Notes under the pieces: model-generated
Seen by the model: only the letters and a program-made list of their open reading frames with translations
Told to the model about the DNA's origin: nothing
Databases searched by the model: none
Program-made: the position numbers and the translations under genes
NCBI RefSeq assembly: GCF_014109765.1
Contig: NZ_CP059139.1
Coordinates: forward strand, 868,001-932,000
Direction of reading: 5' to 3'
DNA from: Pseudomonas berkeleyensis
GTDB lineage: Bacteria > Pseudomonadota > Gammaproteobacteria > Pseudomonadales > Pseudomonadaceae
DNA length: 64,000 bases
Part shown: piece after piece, positions 7,796-17,030 of the stretch
Position numbering within the stretch: position 1 is the first letter of the stretch
Layout: each line of letters opens with the position of its first letter

Positions 7796-9460
7796 ATGGC
7801 TCAGTACGTCTACAGCATGCATCGGGTCAGCAAGGTTGTCCCACCGAAGCGTGAAATTCTCAAGAACATCTCCCTGTCGTTCTTCCCGGGCGCCAAGATT
7901 GGCGTGCTGGGCCTCAACGGCGCCGGTAAGTCGACCCTGCTGCGCATCATGGCCGGTGTCGATACCGAGATCGATGGTGAAGCTCGTCCGATGCCGGGGA
8001 TCAAGGTCGGCTACCTGCCGCAGGAGCCGCAGCTGGATCCGGACAAGACCGTGCGCGACATCGTCGAAGAGGCCGTAGGCGAGATCAAGCAGGCCCAGGC
8101 TCGCCTCGATGAGGTGTACGCCGCTTACGCCGAGCCGGATGCCGACTTCGATGCCCTGGCCGCCGAACAGGCCAAGCTGGAAGCGATTCTGCAGGCCTCC
8201 GACGGCCACAATCTGGAGCGCCAGCTGGAAGTCGCCGCTGACGCTCTGCGCCTACCTGCGTGGGACGCGAAGATCGAGCACCTGTCTGGTGGTGAAAAGC
8301 GCCGAGTAGCCCTGTGCCGCCTGCTGTTGTCGGCCCCCGACATGCTGCTGCTGGACGAACCGACCAACCACCTGGATGCCGACTCGGTAGCCTGGCTGGA
8401 GCGCTTCCTCCACGACTTCCCCGGCACCGTGGTGGCCATCACCCACGACCGTTACTTCCTCGACAATGTTGCTGGCTGGATTCTCGAACTCGACCGTGGC
8501 CATGGCATTCCCTACGAGGGCAATTACTCCGGCTGGCTGGAATCGAAGGCCAACCGCCTGGCCCAGGAAGCCAAGGCCGAGGCATCGCACGCTAAGGCGA
8601 TGAAAGCCGAACTGGAATGGGTGCGTCAGGGTGCCAAGGCGCGTCAGTCCAAGTCCAAGGCGCGTCTGCAGCGTTTCGAGGAAATGCAGTCGCAGGAATT
8701 CCAGAAACGCAGCGAGACCAACGAGATCTACATCCCGGCTGGCCCGCGTCTGGGCGACAAGGTCATCGATTTCGTCAACGTGTCGAAGTCCTTCGGCGAC
8801 CGCGTGCTGATCGACGACCTGTCCTTCAGCATCCCGAAAGGCGCCATCGTCGGTGTGATCGGCGGTAACGGTGCGGGTAAATCGACCCTGCTGCGCATGA
8901 TCACCGGCAAGGAGCAACCGGACTCCGGCACCATCGAGATCGGTGAAACCGTGCAGATCGCCAGCGTCGAGCAGAGCCGTGAGGCGCTCGAAGGCAACAA
9001 GACCGTGTGGGAGCAGATTTCCGACGGTTTCGATATGATCAAGGTCGGCAACTATGAAGTGCCGTCGCGCGGTTATGTCGGTCGCTTCAACTTCAAGGGC
9101 GCCGATCAGCAGAAGTTCGTCAAGGATCTCTCCGGTGGTGAGCGCGGTCGTCTGCACATGGCGCTGACCCTCAAGCAGGGCGGCAACGTGTTGCTGCTCG
9201 ACGAACCGTCCAACGACCTCGACGTGGAAACCCTGCGTGCGCTGGAAGAGGCGCTGCTGGACTTCCCCGGCGCCGCGGTGGTGATCTCCCACGATCGCTG
9301 GTTCCTCGACCGTATCGCCACGCACATCCTCTCCTACGAGGACGATGGCAAGGTCAGCTTCTTCGAAGGCAACTACACCGAGTTTGAAGCGGATCGCAAG
9401 AAACGCCTCGGCGACGCAGCTGCCCAGCCGCATCGCGTGCGTTACAAGAAGCTGGCGTAG
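7796..9460 (+). CDS. ettA: Energy-dependent translational throttle protein, ABC-F family
   Basis: A 554-residue protein with two ATP-binding cassettes and no membrane segments. P-loops are GLNGAGKST and GGNGAGKST, signature motifs LSGGEKRR and LSGGERGR, and Walker B regions LLLDEPTNHLD and LLLDEPSNDLD. The charged linker between cassettes (about residues 260-310, rich in K, R and A) matches the ABC-F interdomain linker. EttA binds the ribosomal E site and gates entry into elongation according to the ATP/ADP ratio. I chose the ATG at 7796, whose protein begins MAQYVYSMHRVSK and has the family's usual length; a 22-codon upstream extension is in frame but has no family counterpart. The stop TAG lies inside the GTAG start of a repeat. 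Confidence 0.95.
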   Translation: MAQYVYSMHRVSKVVPPKREILKNISLSFFPGAKIGVLGLNGAGKSTLLRIMAGVDTEIDGEARPMPGIKVGYLPQEPQLDPDKTVRDIVEEAVGEIKQAQARLDEVYAAYAEPDADFDALAAEQAKLEAILQASDGHNLERQLEVAADALRLPAWDAKIEHLSGGEKRRVALCRLLLSAPDMLLLDEPTNHLDADSVAWLERFLHDFPGTVVAITHDRYFLDNVAGWILELDRGHGIPYEGNYSGWLESKANRLAQEAKAEASHAKAMKAELEWVRQGAKARQSKSKARLQRFEEMQSQEFQKRSETNEIYIPAGPRLGDKVIDFVNVSKSFGDRVLIDDLSFSIPKGAIVGVIGGNGAGKSTLLRMITGKEQPDSGTIEIGETVQIASVEQSREALEGNKTVWEQISDGFDMIKVGNYEVPSRGYVGRFNFKGADQQKFVKDLSGGERGRLHMALTLKQGGNVLLLDEPSNDLDVETLRALEEALLDFPGAAVVISHDRWFLDRIATHILSYEDDGKVSFFEGNYTEFEADRKKRLGDAAAQPHRVRYKKLA

Positions 9461-9527
9461 GGTGGGTTAGCGGCGTCAATCGCCGAACGTTCAGGTGCCG
9501 CTATCGCAGTGCGCCGCGTAACCCACC
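9457..9527. repeat. REP pair, GTAGGGTGGGTTAGCGGCG family, overlapping the ettA stop
   Basis: GTAGGGTGGGTTAGCGGCG faces CGCCGCGTAACCCACC. The first four bases (9457-9460) supply the last base of the ettA alanine codon and its TAG stop. Confidence 0.7.
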
Positions 9528-9548
9528 ACCAGGAGTTGTGCCTGGATG

Positions 9549-9576
9549 AAAAACGGAGCCTTCGGGCTCCGTTTTT
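9549..9576 (+). terminator. Rho-independent terminator after ettA
   Basis: ACGGAGCC and GGCTCCGT pair around a TTCG tetraloop, flanked by an A-tract and a T-tract (GTTTTT). It is symmetrical enough to act on both strands. Confidence 0.88.
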
Positions 9577-9617
9577 CGTTTCAGCATGCCTACGACGTCA
9601 GTCTGCGGGCCCCGTTC

Positions 9618-9675
9618 GTAGGGTGCGCCGTGCGCACCGATTGCGCTGAGTATAGGTGCGCACGGCGCACCCTAC
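9618..9675. repeat. REP pair, GTGCGCACC family
   Basis: GTAGGGTGCGCCGTGCGCACC and its inverted copy are separated by about 16 bases. The pair lies between the ettA terminator and the 3' end of the PilZ gene, ending just before its stop codon. Confidence 0.8.
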
Positions 9676-9679
9676 GGCT

Positions 9680-10012
9680 TCAGAGCTGCGCCAGCAGGCT
9701 GTCCAGCGCTGCGGCCTGGTCTTCGGCCAGGTCGATGATATGAAAGCCAGCCCAGCAGTGCTGGCCATCGGCGCCGGGGCGGCTCCACAGGCAGTCGGCG
9801 CCCAGACGCACTTCCTGAACCGCATCGCTGCCCGAGGTGCAGACCAGTCGGCATTGCAGCACGGCATCGGCCGTATGCGGCGTGTCGCTGAACAGCATGA
9901 AACCATCGGTGGAAAGGTCGACAATACGGCCCAGGCGCTGTCCGCTGTTCAGGTCGAAGACCTCCAGCTGCATCTCGGTGCCATGGCGGCTGTGTTGACG
10001 ACGCTCTTCCAT
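9680..10012 (-). CDS. PilZ-domain protein
   Basis: A 110-residue stand-alone PilZ domain. The N-terminus holds an arginine-rich RRQHSRH segment matching the RxxxR c-di-GMP motif, and DLSTDG about 30 residues on matches D/NxSxxG. Both halves of the nucleotide-binding signature are therefore present, so c-di-GMP binding is expected. The gene starts 9 bases after the stop of the DUF1631 gene on the same strand, so the two probably form an operon and may act together. The output partner is unknown. Confidence 0.85.
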   Translation of the reverse strand: MEERRQHSRHGTEMQLEVFDLNSGQRLGRIVDLSTDGFMLFSDTPHTADAVLQCRLVCTSGSDAVQEVRLGADCLWSRPGADGQHCWAGFHIIDLAEDQAAALDSLLAQL

Positions 10013-10021
10013 GGAAATTCC

Positions 10022-12358
10022 TCAGCGGGGTTCGGCTGTGCGCCCAGTGAAGCGCTGCAGCACACGGTAGATGGCGGTCAGTGCGCGATCGACCAGCGGA
10101 TTCGCGCGTTCGGGAGTGACGATGCGGGCCAGGCCCTTTTCCATTTCGCTGGCCAGTAGGGTCAGCGGTTTGATTGCCACGCGTTGGCCGCTGTTGTCGA
10201 CGAACATGTAGTTGTGGGTGGTGGGGCTGAACCAGGAGAGCTTGAGTACGCGGCTCTGGTCACCTTCGACGAATTCGAACCAGGTGCCGAACTCGACGTT
10301 GGCCAGCTCCTTGGCCAGCGCCTGCGCGCGGCTCGAGAGTTTGGTACGCGGCGGTGCCTGGCGCGCCAGGTCGGCATCTTCGCCGAGCATGGCACCGAGA
10401 GGGCTTTCCGGCAGCGTCGGTTTGAGCTGGGCTGCCAGTTGTGGCTGCTTGGCCTGCACTGCGTGCTGGCAGGCCACCAGATCCTGCAACAGACGGCGGA
10501 TACCGTCCTCGTGGTAGCCACCGAGCAACTCCAGGCCCTTGCGCAGGTCGCTTAGCAGAGGGACACGCAGTTCCTGCAAGCGCTGCTTGTCCTCTTCGCT
10601 CAGTGGCGTGCCGCTCCAGGCCAGTTGCTCGGCGACTTCGCAATGGCGACGCCATTCCGTGCTGCTGTCGCCATGACGCAGCAGGGCAAAGACCAGCACG
10701 TCGGCCCAGGTCAGCTCGAGGAAATTGCGGATGATCGCAGGTAGATCACGCTGCTCCACGCAGCGCTGAATCACTTCCAGCGCCTGTTCGCGGGCACCGA
10801 GCAGGCGATCCCGGCCCTTGGCGGCTTCCACGGCGCGGCGCTCGCGCAGCTCCACCTTGTGCCGCAGGGTTTCGACATATTCGTTGAATTCGTCGATCAG
10901 GCCGTCGAACAGCGCCAGATCACCGCTGAAGCCGTTGATCACGCGTTCGACTACCCACTGCATCTTCGCCAGTAGGCCGCGCTCGTCGCCTTCGTTGCCA
11001 TACAGCACGCCGGCCTGGGCCATGGTGTTGAGCAGGCGGCGAGCAGGGTGGTGGTGCTGGGTGAACAGCGCCTTGTCCAGCAGGGCGATTTTCAGATAAG
11101 GCGTGTGCAGGTGCGACAGCGCGGTCTTGCAACTGTCCGGCAGGTTTTCGTCATCGAGGATGAAGTCGAACAGCATGCCGACCAGGTCGATCACGTCGGC
11201 CTCCTGATCGGACACCTTACTGTCGCCTGGCAGGCTGCTGTGCGCTTCCAACTGTTGTTTCAGGTTGGCCTTGAGGCCTTCCACAGCCTGTGGCTTGTGC
11301 AGGCGTTGAGCCAGTTCGTGTGCCGATTGCTGCTGCATGCGGTTGAGCGCCGCGAGCAGTTCGTTGGCGCTGTAGGTGCGGCTGGCCTCACGTGGCGAGA
11401 AGCTGACGATACTGCGGGTGCCGCCCAGCAGCGGCGTGTCCGGATGACTCTGGCGGTGCTCGCCGAGCAGGCTGGAGAGGCCGCTGAACAGAGCGCCTGG
11501 GTCGCTCGGCGGCGGTGCGCTGAGATCCAGATCGAGAAGCGGAGTGTCGGCGACTGGCTGGCCGGGTTTGCCCTGTGTCTGACCCCGATTCTGAGCGCTC
11601 GCCTGAGTCGCCTGGGGTTCGGCCCTGAGCGGCTGCGGGCGGCTGACACTGGGACTGACCTGCGCACTGTACTTGAGGTTGGGCAGCACGCCGGCATCGA
11701 TCAGGCGCTGGTTGAGCGCGCCGTAGAGTGAATCCAGGCTCTGCATCACATGGCGATCGAAGAGCATGTAAAGGATGGTCTTGATCTGCAGGGGAAAAGG
11801 GCAGGGCGCCAGCGCGTCGCGAAACGCCTGGGCGATGGCCTGTGGGCCAAAGGGATTGCTGTCTTCGCCGAGCTTCTGGCCGTTATTGAGCAGGGCCAGG
11901 CGTTGCTCCAAGGCGAACAGCGGCTGGGTACACCGTGCCTTGACCCGGCTGACCATATTGGTGACCTGCAGGGTCTCTTCGTAATCCTCGTTCTGTACCA
12001 GGGCCAGATGCTCCGGGTCGAGTTCGGCCTTGGCCTGGTTCTGCAGTTTGCCGTCGAGGAAATCGGAGAAGTTGTTGGCGATCGTCTGGTGGTAGCTGCG
12101 CTCGATTTGCGGGCGCTGGCGGCGAATCTCGCGCATGCTGTCGAAGAACAGCGTCTGTACCTTGTTGTTCTCGGCCTTTTCGGCGCATTCGAACAGGGTG
12201 TCGTCGACCTGACCGAAGACGCCGCTCAGGTGTTCCGCCAGGCGGTTCATCACCAGCTTGCGGCATGCCTGCACCAGGTCGCTGAAGCGCGGCTGGATGC
12301 CGCGGCTGGCGAGGCTGACCACCTTCGGATGGCTGGGGGGCTTGCCCTGGTTACTCAT
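10022..12358 (-). CDS. DUF1631 family protein (copy 1)
   Basis: A 778-residue, apparently soluble, largely helical protein that I recognise as DUF1631 (sometimes misnamed thymidine phosphorylase). An N-terminal block with VDDTLFECAEKAENN, a central MLFDFILDDENLPDSCKTAL segment and a C-terminal beta-rich stretch around residues 685-750 (WFEFVEGDQ...NYMFVDNSGQRV) are all shared with the second copy at 26120-28426. A low-complexity, Pro/Gln/Ala-rich linker occupies about residues 235-290. No catalytic motif is visible. Close coupling to a PilZ gene suggests a role in c-di-GMP-linked surface behaviour, but that is inference; the family's function is unknown to me. Confidence 0.82.
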   Translation of the reverse strand: MSNQGKPPSHPKVVSLASRGIQPRFSDLVQACRKLVMNRLAEHLSGVFGQVDDTLFECAEKAENNKVQTLFFDSMREIRRQRPQIERSYHQTIANNFSDFLDGKLQNQAKAELDPEHLALVQNEDYEETLQVTNMVSRVKARCTQPLFALEQRLALLNNGQKLGEDSNPFGPQAIAQAFRDALAPCPFPLQIKTILYMLFDRHVMQSLDSLYGALNQRLIDAGVLPNLKYSAQVSPSVSRPQPLRAEPQATQASAQNRGQTQGKPGQPVADTPLLDLDLSAPPPSDPGALFSGLSSLLGEHRQSHPDTPLLGGTRSIVSFSPREASRTYSANELLAALNRMQQQSAHELAQRLHKPQAVEGLKANLKQQLEAHSSLPGDSKVSDQEADVIDLVGMLFDFILDDENLPDSCKTALSHLHTPYLKIALLDKALFTQHHHPARRLLNTMAQAGVLYGNEGDERGLLAKMQWVVERVINGFSGDLALFDGLIDEFNEYVETLRHKVELRERRAVEAAKGRDRLLGAREQALEVIQRCVEQRDLPAIIRNFLELTWADVLVFALLRHGDSSTEWRRHCEVAEQLAWSGTPLSEEDKQRLQELRVPLLSDLRKGLELLGGYHEDGIRRLLQDLVACQHAVQAKQPQLAAQLKPTLPESPLGAMLGEDADLARQAPPRTKLSSRAQALAKELANVEFGTWFEFVEGDQSRVLKLSWFSPTTHNYMFVDNSGQRVAIKPLTLLASEMEKGLARIVTPERANPLVDRALTAIYRVLQRFTGRTAEPR

Positions 12359-12476
12359 GGACTATCCTGGCTGGCGTCGTTGGCGGACGCGTCCTGCGTC
12401 GTGCCGCTGTGCGATGAAACATATAGTAGTCCATGCTCGAGCTGCAAAGCATTGTCGTAAAAGCAGTTTGCAGGGG

Positions 12477-12504
12477 TTGACAGGGAAGTTTTGCTACGTA
12501 AAAT
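12477..12504 (+). promoter_or_regulatory. Sigma-70 promoter of the tRNA cluster
   Basis: A perfect -35 (TTGACA, 12477-12482), a 16-bp spacer and a near-consensus -10 (TAAAAT, 12499-12504) are followed by a GC-rich discriminator, GGCGCGCC. This arrangement is typical of stringently controlled stable RNA promoters. Transcription would begin near 12511, about 54 bases before tRNA-Asn. Confidence 0.82.
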
Positions 12505-12564
12505 GGCGCGCCTCTGAAGCGGGAAAGCGAAAGCCGAAACGCAACGGAGCTGGAAGACCGAAGA

Positions 12565-12640
12565 TCCGCGATAGCTCAGTCGGTAGAGCAAATGACTGTT
12601 AATCATTGGGTCCCTGGTTCGAGTCCAGGTCGCGGAGCCA
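12565..12640 (+). tRNA. tRNA-Asn (GTT)
   Basis: A 76-base cloverleaf with acceptor TCCGCGA pairing TCGCGGA, anticodon loop CTGTTAA with anticodon GTT, a standard GGTTCGAGTCC T-arm and an encoded CCA. It is first of three tRNAs in one transcript. Confidence 0.96.
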
Positions 12641-12649
12641 ACTTCCTAT

Positions 12650-12726
12650 CGGGGTATAGCGCAGTCCGGTAGCGCGCTTGCTTTGGGAGCAAGATGTCGG
12701 GAGTTCGAATCCCCCTACCCCGACCA
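12650..12726 (+). tRNA. tRNA-Pro (TGG)
   Basis: A 77-base cloverleaf with acceptor CGGGGTA pairing TACCCCG, anticodon stem CTTGC/GCAAG around TTTGGGA (anticodon TGG), T-loop TTCGAAT and an encoded CCA. It lies 9 bases after tRNA-Asn. Confidence 0.96.
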
Positions 12727-12731
12727 TTTTT

Positions 12732-12807
12732 GGGTCGTTAGCTCAGTTGGTAGAGCAGTTGGCTTTTAACCAATTGGTCGTAGGTTCGAATCCTACACGA
12801 CCCACCA
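12732..12807 (+). tRNA. tRNA-Lys (TTT)
   Basis: A 76-base cloverleaf with acceptor GGGTCGT pairing ACGACCC, anticodon loop CTTTTAA (anticodon TTT), T-arm GTAGGTTCGAATCCTAC and an encoded CCA. It lies 5 bases after tRNA-Pro and ends just before the terminator. Confidence 0.96.
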
Positions 12808-12812
12808 TAGTC

Positions 12813-12848
12813 AACGACGAAGCCCGCCAAGTGCGGGCTTCGTCGTTT
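12813..12848. terminator. Bidirectional terminator between tRNA cluster and kup
   Basis: A perfect 15-bp stem, AACGACGAAGCCCGC with its complement, encloses a 5-base loop and is followed by TTT on the + strand and by TTG on the other. It ends both the tRNA transcript and the convergent kup gene. Confidence 0.85.
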
Positions 12849-12855
12849 CTGCGTT

Positions 12856-14736
12856 TCAGATTTCCACCTGGGTGCCCAGTTCGATCACCCGGTTCAGGGG
12901 CAGGTTGAAAAAGCGCAGGCTGCTGTTGGCGTTCTTCAGCATGAAAGCGAACAACACCTCGCGCCAGCGCGCCATGCCGATGCGGCGTGTCGATACCACC
13001 GTTTCCCGGCTGAGGAAGTAAGTGGTGTGCATCGGTTCGAAGCTCAGCCCCTCGACATGGCACTGGCTCAGGGCTTCCGGCACGTCGGGGCGCTCGATGA
13101 AGCCGAAGTGCAGCACTACCCGGTAGAAATCCTCGCCATGTTCCTGCACCTCCACGCGCTTGCTCAGGGCTACGCGCGGGGTGTCTTCGCTGACCACGGT
13201 GAGCAGCACCACTTTCTCGTGCAGTACCTGGTTGTGCAGCAGGTTATGCAGCAGCGCGTGCGGCACGGTATCGCTGCGCGCAGTGAGGAATACTGCCGTG
13301 CCTTTGACCCGATGCGGTGGCTGGCGGCTGATGCTGTCGCTGAATACGCTCAACGGCAGGGCATTCTCGCCCAGGCGCTCGAAGACAATTTCCTTGCCGC
13401 GCTTCCAGGTGGTCATCAGCAGGAACAGGACGATGCCGGCGACCAGCGGAAAGGCGCCACCCGCCAGAACCTTGGGCAGATTGGCGATGAAGAACAGGCT
13501 GTCGACCAGCAGGAAACCGCCCAGAATCGGCACGGACAGCCACTTGGGCAGGTTCCACAACAGCAGCATTACAGCTGCCGCCAGCAGGGTGGTGATCAGC
13601 ATGGTGCCTGTCACGGCCACGCCGTAGGCTGAGGCGAGGGCGCTGGAGGAACCGAAGCCCAGTACCAGCAGCACGACGCCGATCATCAGCATCCAATTCA
13701 CCGTGCCGATGTAGATCTGCCCCTGCTCGGTATCCGACGTGTGCTGGATGAACATGCGCGGGATGTAACCCAGCTGGATGGCCTGTTGGGTTAGCGAGAA
13801 CGCTCCGGAGATCACGGCCTGGGAGGCGATTACCGTGGCCAGGGTGGATAGCGCGACCATCGGCAGCAACGCCCAGCCCGGTGTCAGCAGGAAGAACGGG
13901 TTGTGGGCGGCAGCCGGGTTGGCGAGGATCAAGGCGCCCTGACCCAGGTAATTCAGCAGCAAACCGGGGAGTACCAGAAAGAACCAGGCGCGGGCGATTG
14001 GCTTGCGGCCAAAGTGGCCCATGTCGGCATACAGCGCTTCGGCACCGGTTAGGGCCAGAACCACTGCGCCGAGAATAGCCACGCCAATGCCCGGGTGAGC
14101 GATGAAGAAGTGGATGCACCAGTAAGGGTTCAGCGCCTTGAGCACTTCCGGATACTGGCTGATGCCGTGGATGCCCAGCAGCGCGAGCACGCTGAACCAC
14201 AGCAGCATGACCGGCCCGAACAGGATACCGAGGCGTGCCGTACCGTGTTTCTGAATCAGGAACAGGCTGACCAGGATAACCAGGGCCAGCGGAACGACCC
14301 AGTTTTCAATGCCATCGAAGGCGATTTGCAGGCCCTCGACGGCGGACAGCACCGAGATCGCCGGGGTGATCATGCTGTCGCCGAAGAACAGCGCTGCGCC
14401 GAATAAGCCGATCAGCAACAGTACCTTGCGCAGACGTGGATGGTTGCGTGCGGCGCGTTGCGCTAGCGAGGTCAGGGCCATGACGCCGCCTTCGCCGTCG
14501 TTGTCCGCGCGCAGAATGAACAGCACGTACTTGACCGATACCACCCAGATCAGTGACCAGATGATCAGCGAGAGAATTCCCAGCACGCCTTCGTGGTTGG
14601 GCGCCACGCCATAGTTAAAAACTTCTTTCAGGGTGTAGAGCGGGCTGGTGCCGATGTCGCCGTAGACCACCCCGGTTGCGGCTACCAGTAAGGCCAGGGC
14701 CGAGGGTTTGGCGGCAGAGGTGTTGCTTGGGTGCAT
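12856..14736 (-). CDS. kup: Low-affinity potassium transporter Kup
   Basis: A 626-residue integral membrane protein. The N-terminus carries the Kup signature [17 protein letters not shown], and roughly 12 hydrophobic segments fill residues 15-440. A cytosolic C-terminal domain of about 190 residues follows. Kup proteins import K+ together with H+. Length and motif match the family closely. The gene is convergent with the tRNA cluster and shares its terminator. CGGAG lies about 9 bases upstream of the ATG. Confidence 0.95.
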   Translation of the reverse strand: MHPSNTSAAKPSALALLVAATGVVYGDIGTSPLYTLKEVFNYGVAPNHEGVLGILSLIIWSLIWVVSVKYVLFILRADNDGEGGVMALTSLAQRAARNHPRLRKVLLLIGLFGAALFFGDSMITPAISVLSAVEGLQIAFDGIENWVVPLALVILVSLFLIQKHGTARLGILFGPVMLLWFSVLALLGIHGISQYPEVLKALNPYWCIHFFIAHPGIGVAILGAVVLALTGAEALYADMGHFGRKPIARAWFFLVLPGLLLNYLGQGALILANPAAAHNPFFLLTPGWALLPMVALSTLATVIASQAVISGAFSLTQQAIQLGYIPRMFIQHTSDTEQGQIYIGTVNWMLMIGVVLLVLGFGSSSALASAYGVAVTGTMLITTLLAAAVMLLLWNLPKWLSVPILGGFLLVDSLFFIANLPKVLAGGAFPLVAGIVLFLLMTTWKRGKEIVFERLGENALPLSVFSDSISRQPPHRVKGTAVFLTARSDTVPHALLHNLLHNQVLHEKVVLLTVVSEDTPRVALSKRVEVQEHGEDFYRVVLHFGFIERPDVPEALSQCHVEGLSFEPMHTTYFLSRETVVSTRRIGMARWREVLFAFMLKNANSSLRFFNLPLNRVIELGTQVEI

Positions 14737-14923
14737 CTGCGATGCTCCGGTCGAGGCGGTTTAGTGGGGTGACGTATCAGGCTGGGGCCGAAAGCAGGGT
14801 TTGGCCGAGGGGCGGTCGTTGCACGATCATGGTGTCGTCATGCTGTATGCCTCGTGAGGGCAGGTGTCGCCGAGCAGGATGCTCGTGATCGAGTGGGGCG
14901 TCCGTGCCCCAGTATAGACAGCT

Positions 14924-16225
14924 TCAGTGCAGCTTGAGACGCGGCTCGGTGCTGCGGCCGATGCGGTCGCTGAGCATCAGTAGCAGGGTGCGTGGCACGC
15001 CGTATAGCGCCATCTGGTGCATGCGGTAGAGCGACACGTAGAACACCCGCGCCAACCAGCCTTCGAGCATTACGCTGCCGGTCAGATTGCCCATCAAGTT
15101 GCCGACTGCGGAAAAGCTCGATAGCGAGATCAGCGAGCCATAGTCGCGATAACGGTACTCCGGCAGCGGCTGACCGGTGATCTTCAGGCGCAGTGATTTG
15201 GCCAGCAGGGATGCCTGCTGATGCGCGGCTTGCGCGCGTGGCGGCACGTTACGTCCATCGCTACCCGGCTGCGGGCAGGCTGCGCAGTCGCCGAAGGCGA
15301 AGATGTCGTCGTCCAGCGTCGTCTGCAGGGTCGGGCGCACCTGCAACTGGTTGATGCGGTTGCTCTCCAGCCCGTCCAGATCCTTGAGAAAACCGGGGGC
15401 GCGGATACCGGCGGCCCAGACCTTCAGGCTGGCCGGGATGAAGTTGCCGTCAGCCGTCTTCAGGCCGTCGGCGGTCACTTCACTGACGGCCGCGCCGGTC
15501 AACACGGTGACGCCGAGCTTCTCCAGGGTCTGGTGCACCGGGCGGGCGATGCGCTCGGGCAGTGCTGGCAGCACGCGTGGGCCTGCCTCGATCAGGGTGA
15601 TGCGCATGTCTTCGGGGCGAATGCGGTTCAGGCCATAGGCCGCCAGTTGCTGCGCCGCGTGATGCAGTTCGGCGGCCAGCTCGACGCCAGTGGCGCCTGC
15701 CCCGACGATGGCGATGTCGATCTGGGTGCCGGCTTCGCTTTCATTGGCGTGCGCACGCAGGTAGTGGCTGAGCATGCGCCGGTGGAAGCGCTCGGCCTGC
15801 TCACGGGTATCGAGGAAAATGCAGTGCTCGGCAGCGCCCAGCGTACCGAAATCATTGGTGGTACTGCCGACCGCGATCACTAGGCTGTCGTAGGCGATAC
15901 GGCGTTCGGGCATCAGTACCTGGCCGTCGTCGTCCAGGGTGGGCGCGAGGGTGATGCACTTGCTGGCGCGGTCGAGACCGGACATGCGGCCGAGCTGGAA
16001 TTCGAAATGATTCCACTTGGCTTGGGCCACGTAGTTCAGTTCGTCTTCCGAGGAGTTCAGCGAGCCGGCGGCCACTTCGTGCAGCAGGGGCTTCCAGATG
16101 TGGGTGAGGTTGGCGTCGACCAGGATGACCCGGGCTGCGCCGCTCTTGCCCAGTTTTCTACCCAGACGGGTGGCCAGCTCCAAACCGCCGGCGCCGCCGC
16201 CGACAATCACGATGCGATGGGACAT
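14924..16225 (-). CDS. ndh: Type II NADH dehydrogenase
   Basis: A 433-residue flavoprotein of the pyridine nucleotide-disulphide oxidoreductase fold. The FAD-binding motif (GGGAGGLELA) lies at residue 8, the NAD-binding motif (GAGATGVELAAEL) near residue 175, and a second FAD contact (DIFAFGDCAACP) near residue 307. The C-terminus (about 385-425) is amphipathic and would attach the enzyme to the inner membrane. NDH-2 passes electrons from NADH to quinone without pumping protons. DUF3094, MOSC and DUF1780 genes lie upstream on the same strand. Confidence 0.92.
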   Translation of the reverse strand: MSHRIVIVGGGAGGLELATRLGRKLGKSGAARVILVDANLTHIWKPLLHEVAAGSLNSSEDELNYVAQAKWNHFEFQLGRMSGLDRASKCITLAPTLDDDGQVLMPERRIAYDSLVIAVGSTTNDFGTLGAAEHCIFLDTREQAERFHRRMLSHYLRAHANESEAGTQIDIAIVGAGATGVELAAELHHAAQQLAAYGLNRIRPEDMRITLIEAGPRVLPALPERIARPVHQTLEKLGVTVLTGAAVSEVTADGLKTADGNFIPASLKVWAAGIRAPGFLKDLDGLESNRINQLQVRPTLQTTLDDDIFAFGDCAACPQPGSDGRNVPPRAQAAHQQASLLAKSLRLKITGQPLPEYRYRDYGSLISLSSFSAVGNLMGNLTGSVMLEGWLARVFYVSLYRMHQMALYGVPRTLLLMLSDRIGRSTEPRLKLH

Positions 16226-16288
16226 GGATGATGCTCACAAGGCTTTGAAAAAGGCGGTGTGAGTGCGAAAGGGCGAGCGCGAGGCAGC

Positions 16289-16462
16289 TCATAGCACCAG
16301 TCGACTCAGAAAGCGGCTCAGCAGGCCAAGGCCGACGACCACGACCAGGACGACCACCAGCAGGCGCCAAACGCGAAAGGGCTGGCGCTCGACCTGATGT
16401 TGCGGCGCACTCAGGTACTGGTCGACTTTCTGCTGGTCTTCGGGGCTCAGGCGGCTGGTCAT
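16289..16462 (-). CDS. Small DUF3094 membrane protein
   Basis: A 57-residue protein beginning MTSRLSPEDQQKVDQYL, the typical start of DUF3094, with one C-terminal membrane segment (VVVLVVVVGLGLLSRFL). I preferred the ATG at 16462 to one eight codons upstream because the family begins there. Function unknown. It sits between the MOSC gene and ndh on the same strand; a supporting role for the membrane-attached NADH dehydrogenase is possible but untested. Confidence 0.8.
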   Translation of the reverse strand: MTSRLSPEDQQKVDQYLSAPQHQVERQPFRVWRLLVVVLVVVVGLGLLSRFLSRLVL

Positions 16463-16535
16463 CGGTAGGCCTCTGCTTGATTGCAACTATTCTAGGCCTG
16501 CCCGCCAGCCTTGGCGAGCTTGCCTGGCTCGTGGG

Positions 16536-17030
16536 TCAGGTATCCAATGGCTCTACCTGCACGGTATCGTCCAGACGAATGATGCCGCCCTGGATTACCC
16601 GCGCGGTGATTCCGCCGTGTCCGCGCATGGCCTGGAAGGTGCCAGGGCCGAGGCGCTCCTCGAGGCGGGCGCAGGGTTGGCACCAGCCGGTGGTTTCCAG
16701 AATGGCCTGGCCGATGCGAAAACGTCGGCCCTTGAGGCTGAACAGGTTGATTCCGGCTATCACGATATTGCGCCTCAGCTCGCTGGGCTGCATCGGCATA
16801 TCGCGGCCAAGCAGGGCGGCAACCACTGCCAGGTGTTCCCACTGAATCAACGTGACCTGGCGTGCATTGCGTGGGCCGGGGCGACTGTGATCGCCGGTCA
16901 GCCCAGCCTCGCGGCGCGCTTCCACTGCTTCTACTTCGAGCATGGCTTCGCGCGCTTTCGGGCGTACACCCATCCAGCGAACACGGCCGACCTGTGGTAC
17001 TTCGGCAAGCAATTCCTGTAATGGGCTCAT
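16536..17030 (-). CDS. MOSC-domain protein
   Basis: A 164-residue single-domain MOSC protein. The conserved cysteine region GWCQPCARLEERLGPG is at about residues 115-130, preceded by RRNIVIAGINL and followed by a RGHGGITARVIQGG segment. MOSC domains transfer or bind sulfur in molybdenum cofactor-related chemistry; the substrate here is unknown. The ATG overlaps the stop of the DUF1780 gene by 4 bases (ATGA), so the two are translationally coupled. Confidence 0.87.
   Translation of the reverse strand: MSPLQELLAEVPQVGRVRWMGVRPKAREAMLEVEAVEARREAGLTGDHSRPGPRNARQVTLIQWEHLAVVAALLGRDMPMQPSELRRNIVIAGINLFSLKGRRFRIGQAILETTGWCQPCARLEERLGPGTFQAMRGHGGITARVIQGGIIRLDDTVQVEPLDT

Noticed and set aside
12565..12807. 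Integration site of a genomic island at the tRNA genes
   Set aside because: No integrase, direct repeat of a tRNA end or foreign genes on either side; a terminator and kup follow at once.
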